DNA of 29,894 nt from positions 1 to 29,894 of the forward strand of contig JAMOUL010000271.1 in assembly GCA_027062035.1 (NCBI GenBank), written 5' to 3'. This stretch comes from Candidatus Aminicenantota bacterium (GTDB lineage Bacteria; Acidobacteriota; Aminicenantia; S016-38). Under the pieces are notes generated by a model. It was given only the letters and a program-made list of their open reading frames with translations. It was not told the DNA's origin and ran no database searches. A program made the translations under genes and the position numbers. Below are positions 1 to 7,234 of the stretch, piece by piece; position 1 is the first letter of the stretch, and every line of letters starts with the position of its first letter.

Positions 1-2
1 GG

Positions 3-398
3 AGGGCTGAGAACCTTCCTGATATGAGCTTTGGCGGGGCGGAGTTCAATTTGAAGTGGAGAGGGAAGGGGATTTTTCTGGGCATTGGAGGGATGTTTAA
101 CCTTGTGTTCCATTCCATTGACAGGGAAACCAAATATGCCCTTGCCTTTGAAAGGGAAAAAATCTCAGGAATGGTGGGTGTGAATTCAGGGGTATTTTCC
201 CTTTCGTCGGTGCTTTCCTATAAAAGAATGTATTCAGGAGAAGGGGGGGTATTTCTGGATTCAAGGTTTTCTGTTAGGTTCAGAAAATTGACTTTCTACA
301 TTCAGGGAAACAATCTTTTTAACACCATAATAGAGGAAATCCCCGGAATCAGAATCCCTGGAAGATGGATCTCTGGAGGGGTATCCCTGGAGCTTTAA
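3..398 (+). CDS. TonB-dependent outer-membrane receptor, C-terminal fragment (cut by window edge)
   Basis: The reading frame is open through the left edge, so only the last ~131 residues are present and the true start lies outside. The visible part alternates hydrophobic and polar residues in short strands, as in an outer-membrane beta-barrel. It ends with NNLFN, a proline/glycine stretch containing IPGR, and a final strand ending SLEL. NLFN...PGR plus a terminal strand is the usual C-terminus of TonB-dependent receptors (BtuB/FepA-like), which import siderophores, cobalamin or glycans using TonB energy. Plug and TonB box would be upstream, so the substrate cannot be told. The stop lies only 10 bases from the end of the convergent nitroreductase gene. 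Another outer-membrane barrel is possible but less likely. Confidence 0.7.
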   Translation, partial: RAENLPDMSFGGAEFNLKWRGKGIFLGIGGMFNLVFHSIDRETKYALAFEREKISGMVGVNSGVFSLSSVLSYKRMYSGEGGVFLDSRFSVRFRKLTFYIQGNNLFNTIIEEIPGIRIPGRWISGGVSLEL

Positions 399-408
399 TG
401 GTGGCGAA

Positions 409-990
409 TTATACATATTCCCGTACTATTATGTCCTGGAGCCTTCTTTTGGGTACGTGATGCACCCCCTGTTCATCCCTCCAGTATTTTATGTTACCGT
501 CCGCAGTAGCCTCTTCGATCACAATTGTTTCTGCTGGCTTTCCCAGGGCGAGTACCAGGAGGATGTTAAACCGGTCGGGAATTTTCAGAGAGTTTCCAAG
601 ACGCTCTCTGTTTATGGAGGCTATGATGCAACCACCCAGGCCCTTTTCCGTAGCCCCCAGCAGAATACTCTGTATGGCAATTCCAGCATCGTACTCGAAA
701 AATGAGGTTGAGATTTTCGTGTCTGCCAGGACAATAATGTAGGCAGAGGGCCTTTCTCCTTCCGAGGGACCGGGCCAATCCTCAAGATAGGCTGCCCATG
801 AGAGGGTGGGAAAGATGAGGGCGTTTGTCTCAGGATTGCAGGAGAGGATGTACTTTAGCGGTTGAAGGTTGGCGGCGGATGCAGAGAGACGGGCCAGGTC
901 CACAAGCTCCCTCAGGGTTTCAATGTTAATTTTGAAACTCTGATTAAACCTTCTGCAGGTACGATTTTTTAATATAAGTTCCCTGATCAC
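409..990 (-). CDS. Nitroreductase family protein (FMN-dependent oxidoreductase)
   Basis: At 193 residues this is a typical length for a small nitroreductase-fold flavoprotein, which reduces nitro compounds, quinones or flavins with NAD(P)H. The N-terminal RTCRRF resembles the FMN-phosphate-binding R-x-S/T-x-R-x-F motif. ASAANLQP (about residues 37-44) matches the conserved S-x-x-N-x-Q-P FMN region. A glycine-rich GATEKGLGGC follows around residue 112, as in the family. The start is GTG at 990, preceded by GGAGGT five bases upstream. It is the last gene of a three-gene minus-strand unit, 24 bases after the acyltransferase stop. Its physiological substrate cannot be predicted; reduction of a flavin or quinone is as likely as detoxification. 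Confidence 0.85.
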   Translation of the reverse strand: MIRELILKNRTCRRFNQSFKINIETLRELVDLARLSASAANLQPLKYILSCNPETNALIFPTLSWAAYLEDWPGPSEGERPSAYIIVLADTKISTSFFEYDAGIAIQSILLGATEKGLGGCIIASINRERLGNSLKIPDRFNILLVLALGKPAETIVIEEATADGNIKYWRDEQGVHHVPKRRLQDIIVREYV

Positions 991-1014
991 AGCTTACCTC
1001 CGTTTTGAGCCAGG

Positions 1015-1641
1015 TCATTTCCCTTTTATTTCCGTCTCCAATTCCTGATCAAGATCTATTAGTTCCCTTTCTATTTTCCTCCTCCATTCTTCCAGTTCCT
1101 CCCTGCTTCCTTCCGGGATATAGAAGGGTCCCTTAAGCTTCATGACAATCTTTGAGAAGGGTGGAAAGATGTTGAATTTATCCCAGGAACTCAGTTTTCT
1201 GGAGGGCTTTGAAGCATAGGACCCTATAATGAGCGGGGCTCCGGCCCGGGCAGCAGCGTAAATGCACCCTATTTTTAAACTATGGTATGGACCAAGAGGA
1301 CCATCCGCGGCAAATACCACGTCCTCTCCCCTTCTGAGGGCCTTTATCGCCTCTGCAAGAGCAGTTCCTCCGAACCTTGTGGATGAACCGCGTATGGGTT
1401 TATAGCCCAGCTTTGAGGAAACCGTGGCCAGGAGCTCACCATCCCTGTGTCTGCTTATTATAGGCCTAAGTCCCCTTTTTCTAAAGAAGTAAAAGGGGTA
1501 GAACATCTTTCCATGCCATAGGCAGTACACGATACCCTTTCCTTCCGCCTTGAGTTCGTCTATTATCTCCAGACCCTCCACTCTCTTTCTTGAAGTGCCG
1601 CATATTATCCTCAGGAGGAAAGAAAGAATGGTTCCCTTCAT
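1015..1641 (-). CDS. Lysophospholipid acyltransferase family protein (DUF374)
   Basis: This 208-residue protein has the DUF374 signature: LWHGK near residue 42, HRDGE near residue 65, RGSS near 80, and AADGPLGP near 111, followed by a glycine-alanine stretch (AAARAGAPL). DUF374 proteins belong to the glycerolipid/lipid A acyltransferase superfamily. In diderms they are often predicted to acylate a lipid A or Kdo-like acceptor at the inner membrane. The hydrophobic N-terminus (GTILSFLLRIICG) could be a membrane anchor. The ATG overlaps the stop of the upstream regulator by four bases (ATGA), so the two are translationally coupled. The acceptor is not evident from sequence. No lipid A genes are nearby. 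Confidence 0.85.
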   Translation of the reverse strand: MKGTILSFLLRIICGTSRKRVEGLEIIDELKAEGKGIVYCLWHGKMFYPFYFFRKRGLRPIISRHRDGELLATVSSKLGYKPIRGSSTRFGGTALAEAIKALRRGEDVVFAADGPLGPYHSLKIGCIYAAARAGAPLIIGSYASKPSRKLSSWDKFNIFPPFSKIVMKLKGPFYIPEGSREELEEWRRKIERELIDLDQELETEIKGK

Positions 1642-2966
1642 TTTATCCCGTACTTCTTTAATTTAGCATATAAGGTTTTAGGTGAAATTCCAAGAACTCC
1701 GGCAGCCTCCCTGATTTCACCGTTTGCTTCTTTCATTGCCATCTGTATCTTCCTCCTTTCCACCCACTCCCGGGCTCTGTTCACAGCTTCCTCAAGGGTG
1801 CCGGACAGGTCAAGTACATCCTCGTTTTGCTGAAGAACTATTTCTGCTTCAGTTATATGCTGTCCACCGGAGAGAACAAAGGCCCTTTCAATTACGTTCT
1901 TGAGTTCCCTCACATTGCCGGGCCAGGAATAGCTCATGAGTTTTTTCTTGGCGCCCTCTGTAAGGGATGGTGGAGTTTTGCCCCGGGCTCTGGCCATGTT
2001 GCTGAGGAAGTACTCGCTCAAAGGGATAATGTCTTCCTTCCTTTCTCTAAGGGGCGGAATCCTTATGGGAAAGGCCGAGATCCTGTAATAAAGATCCTTT
2101 CTGAATTTTCCGGTATTTACAAGGTCAATTATGTTCTTGTTTGTGGCAGCTATAAGTCTTATATCCACCTCTATTTCCCTTGTTCCGCCCAGACGCTCGA
2201 ATTTCTTCTCCTCAAGAACCCTGAGGAGTTTTGCCTGAAGAGAGGGGCTCATCTCTCCGATTTCGTCCAGGAAGAGAGTTCCACCCCGTGCAAGTTCTAT
2301 TCTTCCGAGTTTCGTTCTGATCGCTCCGGTAAACGCTCCCTTTTCATATCCAAAGAGCTCACTTTCCAGAAGGGGTTCCGGGATGGATGCGCAGTTTATG
2401 GCAACAAAGGGACCCGATTTTCTCCTGCTTAAACTGTGTATGGCCCTTGCAAACACCTCCTTACCGCTGCCAGTTTCGCCCAGAAGAAGAACCGTTATAT
2501 CTGAATCTGCCGCCTTTCTCGCGTTTTCAATGGCGTCCATAAAAGCGCTGGAATTGCCTATTATCTTCACCCGGTCTTCCAGTTCCCTGAGGGCCAGCAG
2601 TCCGAATTCCGTTTCCTTTTCCTTCCAGGCTCTCTCGATGATAATCTGGAGATACTCCGGGTCCACCGGTTTTTGAATGAAATTGTAGGCTCCCTTTTTT
2701 ATGGCTTCCACAGCCATCTGGATTGTTCCATAGGCAGTGATGACTATAAAGGGAATTCCAAGTTCTATGGCAGCTGGAAGTAGCTCTGTTCCTTCTCCAT
2801 CGGGGAGTTTTAAATCGGAAACGATAGCGTGGAAATTGCCGGATTCCAGCTTCTTTCTCCCCTCCTCAAGGGTAAATGCCTGAAAAATTTCAATTCCCCT
2901 CTCCCTGAAAAATCCCTTCAGAGCAGAGGACAATTTTTTGTTATCTTCAATAAGAAGTACTTTCAT
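1638..2966 (-). CDS. Sigma-54-dependent response regulator, NtrC/AtoC type
   Basis: This is a complete 442-residue NtrC-family activator. The receiver domain (1-115) has acidic residues E7/D8, phosphoacceptor D51 (SDLKLPDG), T77 and K99 (QKP). The AAA+ domain (~135-365) has Walker A GETGSGKE at 163-170, the sigma-54-contacting GAFTGA at 210-215, Walker B LFLDEIG at 231-237, an arginine-finger segment FRKDLYYR at 288-295 and WPGNVREL at 348-355. A Fis-type helix-turn-helix covers ~404-442. Phosphorylation should drive ring assembly and ATP-dependent opening of sigma-54 promoters. The partner histidine kinase is not in the window, so the signal is unknown. The gene heads a minus-strand unit and diverges from rplU. 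A TATAAT box sits six bases before the ATG with no ribosome binding site. Confidence 0.95.
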   Translation of the reverse strand: MKVLLIEDNKKLSSALKGFFRERGIEIFQAFTLEEGRKKLESGNFHAIVSDLKLPDGEGTELLPAAIELGIPFIVITAYGTIQMAVEAIKKGAYNFIQKPVDPEYLQIIIERAWKEKETEFGLLALRELEDRVKIIGNSSAFMDAIENARKAADSDITVLLLGETGSGKEVFARAIHSLSRRKSGPFVAINCASIPEPLLESELFGYEKGAFTGAIRTKLGRIELARGGTLFLDEIGEMSPSLQAKLLRVLEEKKFERLGGTREIEVDIRLIAATNKNIIDLVNTGKFRKDLYYRISAFPIRIPPLRERKEDIIPLSEYFLSNMARARGKTPPSLTEGAKKKLMSYSWPGNVRELKNVIERAFVLSGGQHITEAEIVLQQNEDVLDLSGTLEEAVNRAREWVERRKIQMAMKEANGEIREAAGVLGISPKTLYAKLKKYGIK

Positions 2967-2978
2967 CTTTCAATTATA
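2967..2978 (-). promoter_or_regulatory. -10 box of the sigma-54 regulator gene, placed for a leaderless transcript
   Basis: On the minus strand TATAAT (2978 to 2973) is followed by TGAAAG and then the ATG at 2966. With a start site about seven bases after the -10 box, transcription would begin at or next to the ATG. I found no convincing -35 hexamer at 16-18 bases. A polymerase here would cover the -35 and spacer of the divergent rplU promoter. Confidence 0.5.
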
Positions 2979-2986
2979 ACTTAGAC

Positions 2987-3015
2987 TTGACTTAAAGCCC
3001 TATTTATGGTAATCT
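2987..3015 (+). promoter_or_regulatory. Sigma-70-type promoter of the rplU-comF unit
   Basis: TTGACT (2987-2992), 17 bases, TAATCT (3010-3015) is a near-consensus primary-sigma promoter. Predicted transcription starts near 3022. This leaves a ~24-base leader containing the purine-rich site GGAGAGGG just upstream of the rplU ATG at 3046. The leader is too short for a riboswitch or an L21-type autoregulatory structure. Confidence 0.7.
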
Positions 3016-3045
3016 CCTTCGGTAAAAAAGCAAGGAGAGGGAAAG

Positions 3046-3357
3046 ATGTTTGCAATAATAGAAACGGGTGGAAAACAGTACAGAGTAGAAGAAGGCCAGG
3101 TTATCGAAGTGGAAAAAATTGAGGCCAATGAGGGGGATACCGTAGAAATAACCGATGTTCTTATGGTAGGCCTTGATGGCGAGATAAAGGTCGGACAGCC
3201 CCGGGTGGAGGGTGCCAGGGTTGAGGCCAGGGTGCTTTCCCATAAGAGGGCGGATAAAATTGTTGTTTTTAAGAAAAAGGCAAAGACCGGGTATAAGAAA
3301 AAGACAGGACACAGACAGCATCTTACAGTCCTGAAAATAGAAAAAATAGTAGCATAG
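3046..3357 (+). CDS. rplU: 50S ribosomal protein bL21
   Basis: This 103-residue protein opens with FAIIETGGKQYRV, the L21 N-terminal signature. It ends with the basic rRNA-binding region KKKTGHRQHLT followed by a short beta strand. L21 binds 23S rRNA domain I near L20. Length is standard. It is the first gene of the rplU-rpmA-obgE block, a very common bacterial order, nine bases before rpmA. A GGAGAGGG site lies just ahead of the ATG and a strong promoter at 2987-3015. Confidence 0.98.
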   Translation: MFAIIETGGKQYRVEEGQVIEVEKIEANEGDTVEITDVLMVGLDGEIKVGQPRVEGARVEARVLSHKRADKIVVFKKKAKTGYKKKTGHRQHLTVLKIEKIVA

Positions 3358-3366
3358 GGGGAGAAA

Positions 3367-3618
3367 ATGGCTCATAAGAAATCAGGTGGTTCCGCAAAGA
3401 ATGGAAGAGATTCCATTTCAAAGAGACTGGGAGTGAAGAGATTTGGCGGTCAGTATGTGAAAGCCGGTTCCATTATCGTTCGCCAGAGGGGAACCAAGTT
3501 CAAGCCCGGTAAAAATGTGGGTCTTGGAAGGGATTACACAATTTTTGCTCTGAAGGATGGAGTTGTTTCCTTCAGACATTCCGCAGGAAGGGTGTTTGTG
3601 GATGTTGTCCCTTCCTGA
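3367..3618 (+). CDS. rpmA: 50S ribosomal protein bL27
   Basis: The 83-residue sequence begins MAHKKSGGSAKNGRDS, the classic L27 N-terminus that reaches the peptidyl-transferase centre. GRDYTIFALKDGVV follows in the C-terminal half. There is no extra N-terminal extension of the kind processed by Prp in Firmicutes, so AHKK would be exposed directly after methionine removal. A GGGGGAG ribosome binding site precedes the ATG. Seven of its eight arginines use AGA/AGG, which illustrates the codon style of the window. obgE follows after six bases. Confidence 0.98.
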   Translation: MAHKKSGGSAKNGRDSISKRLGVKRFGGQYVKAGSIIVRQRGTKFKPGKNVGLGRDYTIFALKDGVVSFRHSAGRVFVDVVPS

Positions 3619-3624
3619 TCTTTA

Positions 3625-4620
3625 ATGTTTGTAGATAGAGCCAGGGTTAGATTAATCGCAGGCAGGGGCGGAAACGGGTGTGTAAGTTTTAGAAGAGAGA
3701 AATTTGTCCCGAAGGGTGGACCGGATGGGGGTGATGGTGGAGATGGTGGGTCCATATACCTTGTTTCAGACCCCGGAATGAATTCCCTTATAAGATACAG
3801 ATATAACCCCTATTTTAAAGCAGAAAACGGGGCTCACGGGAAGGGAAAAAACATGCATGGACGGAAGGGGAAGGACCTTTATCTGAAGGTTCCTGTTGGC
3901 ACCGTGGTAAAGGATGCTCAAACCGGCGAAGTGCTTTTCGATTTTACAGAACCCGGGCAGAAATTTCTGGCTGTAAGAGGAGGAAAGGGAGGGCGCGGAA
4001 ATGCCCGGTTTGTAACACCCACAAATAGGGCTCCCAGATATGCCGAACCAGGGGAGGAGGGGGAAGAGCGGGAGCTGCTTCTTGAAGTAAAGGTTATGGC
4101 GGATGTGGGTCTTGTAGGCCTTCCAAATGCAGGAAAATCCTCTCTTTTAAGGAGGGTTTCCCGTGCCAGACCCAGGGTGGAACCGTGGCCATTTACAACG
4201 CTTTCTCCCCATGTAGGAGTTGTCAGTCTGAACGATGAGGACTCATTCATTATGGCTGATATCCCTGGCCTTATAGAAAACGCCCATAAAGGGGCAGGAC
4301 TTGGGATTAAATTTTTAAAACACATAGAAAGGACCAGAATAGTGGTGCTTTTGATTGACCTGTCTCCTGAGGCTCCCCATCCTTTGAAACAGGTGGATAT
4401 TCTGCTTAAGGAGCTTAAAAGCTACAGCAGTGAGCTTGCAGGTAAGGTAAAAGCCATAGTTGTGAATAAAATAGATCTTATACCCGATGAAAAAAGGGAT
4501 TTTTCCGATATAATAAATAGGGCAAGGGATATGGGCGTGGAATTTTATGCAATTTCAGCCCTCACAGGAGAGGGTGTTGAAAAGTTCCTCCAGGGGATAT
4601 ATTCTCTTTTAAAGGAATGA
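3625..4620 (+). CDS. obgE: GTPase Obg (CgtA), ribosome assembly GTPase
   Basis: Obg is an essential GTPase acting in 50S maturation and stress control. The glycine-rich Obg fold occupies ~1-155 (GGRGGNGCVSFRREKFVPKGGPDGGDGG near 13-40). The G domain follows with G1 GLPNAGKSS (165-173), G2 PFTTL (189-193), G3 DIPG (212-215), G4 NKID (281-284) and G5 SALTGEG near 313. At 331 residues it lacks the C-terminal OCT domain of Firmicutes and some other homologues. There is no clear ribosome binding site ahead of the ATG, six bases after rpmA, so translation probably depends on coupling. Its ATGA stop overlaps nadD. Confidence 0.98.
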   Translation: MFVDRARVRLIAGRGGNGCVSFRREKFVPKGGPDGGDGGDGGSIYLVSDPGMNSLIRYRYNPYFKAENGAHGKGKNMHGRKGKDLYLKVPVGTVVKDAQTGEVLFDFTEPGQKFLAVRGGKGGRGNARFVTPTNRAPRYAEPGEEGEERELLLEVKVMADVGLVGLPNAGKSSLLRRVSRARPRVEPWPFTTLSPHVGVVSLNDEDSFIMADIPGLIENAHKGAGLGIKFLKHIERTRIVVLLIDLSPEAPHPLKQVDILLKELKSYSSELAGKVKAIVVNKIDLIPDEKRDFSDIINRARDMGVEFYAISALTGEGVEKFLQGIYSLLKE

Positions 4621-5237
4621 GAGTAGGTATTTTCGGAGGAACCTTTGATCCACCACATCTGGGACACCTCAGAGCTGCGGAACTGGCCAGGGAATCCTTT
4701 TGCCTGGACCAGGTGTGGCTGATGGTGTCCAATGATCCTCCCCACAAGAAGGGAAAACCCATTACCCCTGTGGTAAAACGTCTTGAAATGACGAGGCTTG
4801 CAGTCCAGGATAATCCCCGGTTTTTCGTTTCCGACTTCGAGATCACAAGAAACCTGAGCTACACCATAGATACAATGAGGAGCCTGCAGCGGGAATTTTC
4901 TCACGAGTTCTTTCTAATAGTGGGGGAGGATAGTTTTGACCAGTTTCCCACATGGAAGGATCACATGGATTTGATAGAGGAATTTCCGATAATTGTTATA
5001 AAGAGGAAATGGACTGAGGAACATGTGCCGGAGTGGTTCAGGAGGACGGGAAAGGAGATAAAAATCCTGAAGGAGGGGGAAAAACACTGTGGAAGCGGGA
5101 TCTTTTTCCTTTCGTGTGCCACCCTTCCCATTTCTTCCTCCAGCATAAGGGAAAAGGTGAAAAATGGTCTTTCTATAAGATACCTTGTTCCCAGAAGCAT
5201 AAGAAAATATATTGAAAAGGAGGTGCTTTATAGATGA
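4617..5237 (+). CDS. nadD: Nicotinate-nucleotide adenylyltransferase
   Basis: NadD joins nicotinate mononucleotide and ATP to make deamido-NAD. The N-terminus has GGTFDPPHLGH (residues 7-17) with the HxGH nucleotidyltransferase motif. The C-terminal part has ISSSSIREKV, the S-S-x-x-I-R motif that binds ATP phosphates. Length (206) is usual. It overlaps obgE by four bases and rsfS by four bases. The obgE-nadD-rsfS order is widely conserved. NAD kinase is also in this window (24920-25753), so two steps of NADP supply are present. Confidence 0.96.
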   Translation: MRVGIFGGTFDPPHLGHLRAAELARESFCLDQVWLMVSNDPPHKKGKPITPVVKRLEMTRLAVQDNPRFFVSDFEITRNLSYTIDTMRSLQREFSHEFFLIVGEDSFDQFPTWKDHMDLIEEFPIIVIKRKWTEEHVPEWFRRTGKEIKILKEGEKHCGSGIFFLSCATLPISSSSIREKVKNGLSIRYLVPRSIRKYIEKEVLYR

Positions 5238-5587
5238 ATTTTTCTGAGGGAATTAAAAGGGCTATAGAAGCCCTGAGGGAGAAAAAGGCGGAGGATCTGG
5301 TTCTTATCGACCTCAGGGGAATTTGCTCCTTTACCGATTATTTTATAATTGCGACTTCCTCTTCCACCAAGCATTCCCAGACACTGAGCGAGTTTCTTAA
5401 GGAAAAGGTGGGAATTACTCCCCTGGGGATCGAGGGAGAGGATAGGGGAGAGTGGGTGCTGGTGGACTATGGTGATTTTATAGTTCACATCTTCCTTGAG
5501 GAAAAAAGGAATTACTACTCTCTGGAAACCCTGTGGATGGATGGGAAGTTTTATAAACTTAATCATGAAACCAATAGCCAGGGATAA
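5234..5587 (+). CDS. rsfS: Ribosomal silencing factor RsfS
   Basis: RsfS binds uL14 and blocks 30S-50S joining when nutrients are short. The 117-residue protein shows the family pattern: FTDYFIIATSSSTKHSQ (~34-50), EGEDRGEWVLVDYGDFIVHIF (~68-88) and YYSLETLWMDGKF near the end. The start ATG overlaps the nadD stop by four bases. The last 23 bases overlap the next gene. Confidence 0.95.
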   Translation: MNFSEGIKRAIEALREKKAEDLVLIDLRGICSFTDYFIIATSSSTKHSQTLSEFLKEKVGITPLGIEGEDRGEWVLVDYGDFIVHIFLEEKRNYYSLETLWMDGKFYKLNHETNSQG

Positions 5588-6440
5588 AAGAACTATAAAT
5601 ATCCTTTTACAAATAGAGAAACTTGCTTCTGCCGGGGTTCCTGTATATTTGTGGGGAGAAGATGGGGTGGGAAAGGATTTTTTTGCTGCCTATCTTCATG
5701 AGGTTTCGGGCAGGAAGGGACCCTTTGTGCGGGTGGGGGCCTATAATTTGAAGAAGGAACTGGCGGAGGTTCAGCTTTTTGGATGTAAAAGGGGTGCCTT
5801 TTCCGATGCCCATGAGGACAGGGAGGGTTTTTTGAAGAAAGCAGATGGGGGAACCCTCTATCTGGATATGCTTGAAGAAATGGATATGGAAGTTCAAAAG
5901 AGCCTTTTTGGGGCGGTTGAATCCGGGGAATTTCTTCCCCTTGGAAGTACCACGCCCGAGAGAAGCGATTTCAGGGTCATTGCATCCGGAAGGTTTCCAC
6001 TGGAAAGGGCAGTGAAGGAAGGGAAGATCCTGGAAAAATTCATGCATTTTTTCACCTTTTCCCTTGAAATTCCCCCTTTAAGGGAAAGGAAGGAGGATAT
6101 CGTTCCCCTTGCCCGGGAATTTGCTTCAGGCAGGATAGCCATCCCGGGAGAAGTGGCTTCAGCCCTTCGTTCCTACAGATGGTACGGTAATGTAAGGGAG
6201 CTCAAGAATTTCGTGGAAAGGGAAATTGCCCTTGGAAAGGAGGAGCTGGGGGTTCCTTCAATATCTTCTGTTTACCTTGAAGAGGAACTGAAGGAAAAAG
6301 CATCTGATTTGCCCTCTCTGGAGGAAATGGAGGTATGGTATATTAAAAGAGTTCTTTCCATCTTTAATGGAAATAAAACAAGGGCGGCTAAAGCTCTGGG
6401 CATAACCAGAAAAACCCTTTTAAGGAAGTTAAAAAAGTGA
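5565..6440 (+). CDS. Degenerate sigma-54-activator-like AAA+ protein with Fis-type HTH
   Basis: From the ATG at 5565 this is a 291-residue protein without an N-terminal sensory domain. The fold is clearly that of NtrC-family AAA+ domains: Walker A GEDGVGKD (31-38), LFGCKRGAFSDA (71-82), IPPLRERKEDIVPLA (169-183), YGNVREL (207-213) and a C-terminal Fis-like HTH (~252-291). Key positions differ. GAFTGA is GAFSDA. Walker B is LYLDML, with the usual glutamate replaced by methionine at 102. The arginine-finger segment is ILEKFMHF instead of FRxDLYYR, and the sensor-I asparagine is gone. It probably binds DNA and perhaps ATP but should not activate sigma-54; a TyrR-like repressor or scaffold is one possibility. 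The ATG overlaps rsfS by 23 bases. An in-frame start at 5496 is less likely because it would overlap rsfS by over 90 bases. Confidence 0.85.
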   Translation: MKPIARDKRTINILLQIEKLASAGVPVYLWGEDGVGKDFFAAYLHEVSGRKGPFVRVGAYNLKKELAEVQLFGCKRGAFSDAHEDREGFLKKADGGTLYLDMLEEMDMEVQKSLFGAVESGEFLPLGSTTPERSDFRVIASGRFPLERAVKEGKILEKFMHFFTFSLEIPPLRERKEDIVPLAREFASGRIAIPGEVASALRSYRWYGNVRELKNFVEREIALGKEELGVPSISSVYLEEELKEKASDLPSLEEMEVWYIKRVLSIFNGNKTRAAKALGITRKTLLRKLKK

Positions 6441-6853
6441 AGATAATACTGGCCTTTGGGGGAAGAACAAAACTTCCACAATCCAGGGAAATAGTGGAGA
6501 GGTTTGTTAAAATGTCCGGGAAATTTTTGCCATGCAGGGTGGAATACATCAAGCATCTCAATAGCTGCAAGGAACTTAAGGAGAGATTTCCGGGAGCAAT
6601 TACAGTGGGGCTTTCTCCAGAAGGAAAACAATACGACTCCAGGGGTTTTTCGGAGCTCATAAAAGAAGCAATGAACGCTGGAAAGGATATTGTTTTCGCG
6701 GTTGGAGGAGCAGAGGGATTTTCTATTGACGGATGTGCTAAAATTATTTCTCTTTCCAAGATGACATTTTCTCATGAAACTGCAAGGATAATGGTGGCAG
6801 AGCAGGTTTTCAGGGCTCTGTGTTTGATATTCGGCCACCCTTATCCTAAATAG
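6437..6853 (+). CDS. rlmH: 23S rRNA (pseudouridine-1915-N3) methyltransferase RlmH
   Basis: RlmH is a SPOUT methyltransferase that modifies 23S helix 69 in the assembled 70S ribosome. The 138-residue sequence has VGLSPEGKQYDSRGF (~56-70), the knot glycines FAVGGAEGF near 92-100, and SLSKMTFSHETARIMVAEQVFRA, which matches the family (LSxxTxxHxxxRxxxxEQxYRA). The C-terminus is GHPYPK, where the family nearly always has PYHK/PYHR, so the penultimate His is Pro (codon CCT). The start is GTG at 6437, overlapping the previous stop (GTGA). Function is likely, but this substitution lies in a conserved site. Confidence 0.92.
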   Translation: MKIILAFGGRTKLPQSREIVERFVKMSGKFLPCRVEYIKHLNSCKELKERFPGAITVGLSPEGKQYDSRGFSELIKEAMNAGKDIVFAVGGAEGFSIDGCAKIISLSKMTFSHETARIMVAEQVFRALCLIFGHPYPK

Positions 6854-6862
6854 GAGGCGAAC

Positions 6863-7234
6863 ATGAAAAAAAGGGATCTTGAGAGGTTAAAAAAGAAACT
6901 CCTCAAGAAAAAGGAAGAACTTCTTTCTAAGCTTGAAGAGCTGGGTAAGGAAACTTCTGAAGAAGGGGAACCCCTTATCGAATACTACGATAAGGCTACC
7001 TATCAATTTAATAAAGAATATAAAATTGCTCTCGGCCAGAAGGATGCCGAGATACTTAAAGACATAGAAGATGCTCTGAGGAAAATGGAGGATGGGACCT
7101 ATGGTGTGTGCGAGGAATGCGGAAAGCCCATTCCCATTAAACGTTTAACCGCTGTTCCCTGGGCAAGATACTGTGTCGAATGCGCCGAAAAACACGAAAT
7201 GGAGCGTGAAGCAGAGGAAGAAGAGTATTATTAA
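6863..7234 (+). CDS. DksA/TraR-family C4 zinc-finger protein
   Basis: This 123-residue protein has a Lys/Glu-rich N-terminal coiled coil (~1-75) and a C4 zinc finger, C83-x2-C86-x17-C104-x2-C107, typical of DksA/TraR proteins that enter the RNA polymerase secondary channel and modulate initiation with ppGpp. At the coiled-coil tip E. coli DksA has D-x-x-D-x-A; here it reads EYYDKA, so the first acidic residue is Glu. The C-terminus is a run of acidic residues ending in two tyrosines. AGGAGG lies five bases before the ATG. Position in a ribosome-biogenesis operon fits growth control. It could also be a general stress regulator of the YteA/CarD-neighbour type. Confidence 0.85.
   Translation: MKKRDLERLKKKLLKKKEELLSKLEELGKETSEEGEPLIEYYDKATYQFNKEYKIALGQKDAEILKDIEDALRKMEDGTYGVCEECGKPIPIKRLTAVPWARYCVECAEKHEMEREAEEEEYY

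Noticed and set aside
1827..2432. A 201-codon plus-strand frame opposite the sigma-54 regulator
   Set aside because: It is antisense to the AAA+ core, and no ribosome binding site or domain is seen.
3004..3375. A 123-codon minus-strand frame across rplU
   Set aside because: It is the antisense of a certain ribosomal gene, has no family features and would lie on both promoter and coding sequence.
5565..6440. Reading the degenerate AAA+ gene as a pseudogene
   Set aside because: The frame is uninterrupted, its start and stop overlap functional neighbours, and the HTH and overall fold are well kept; only specific functional residues differ.
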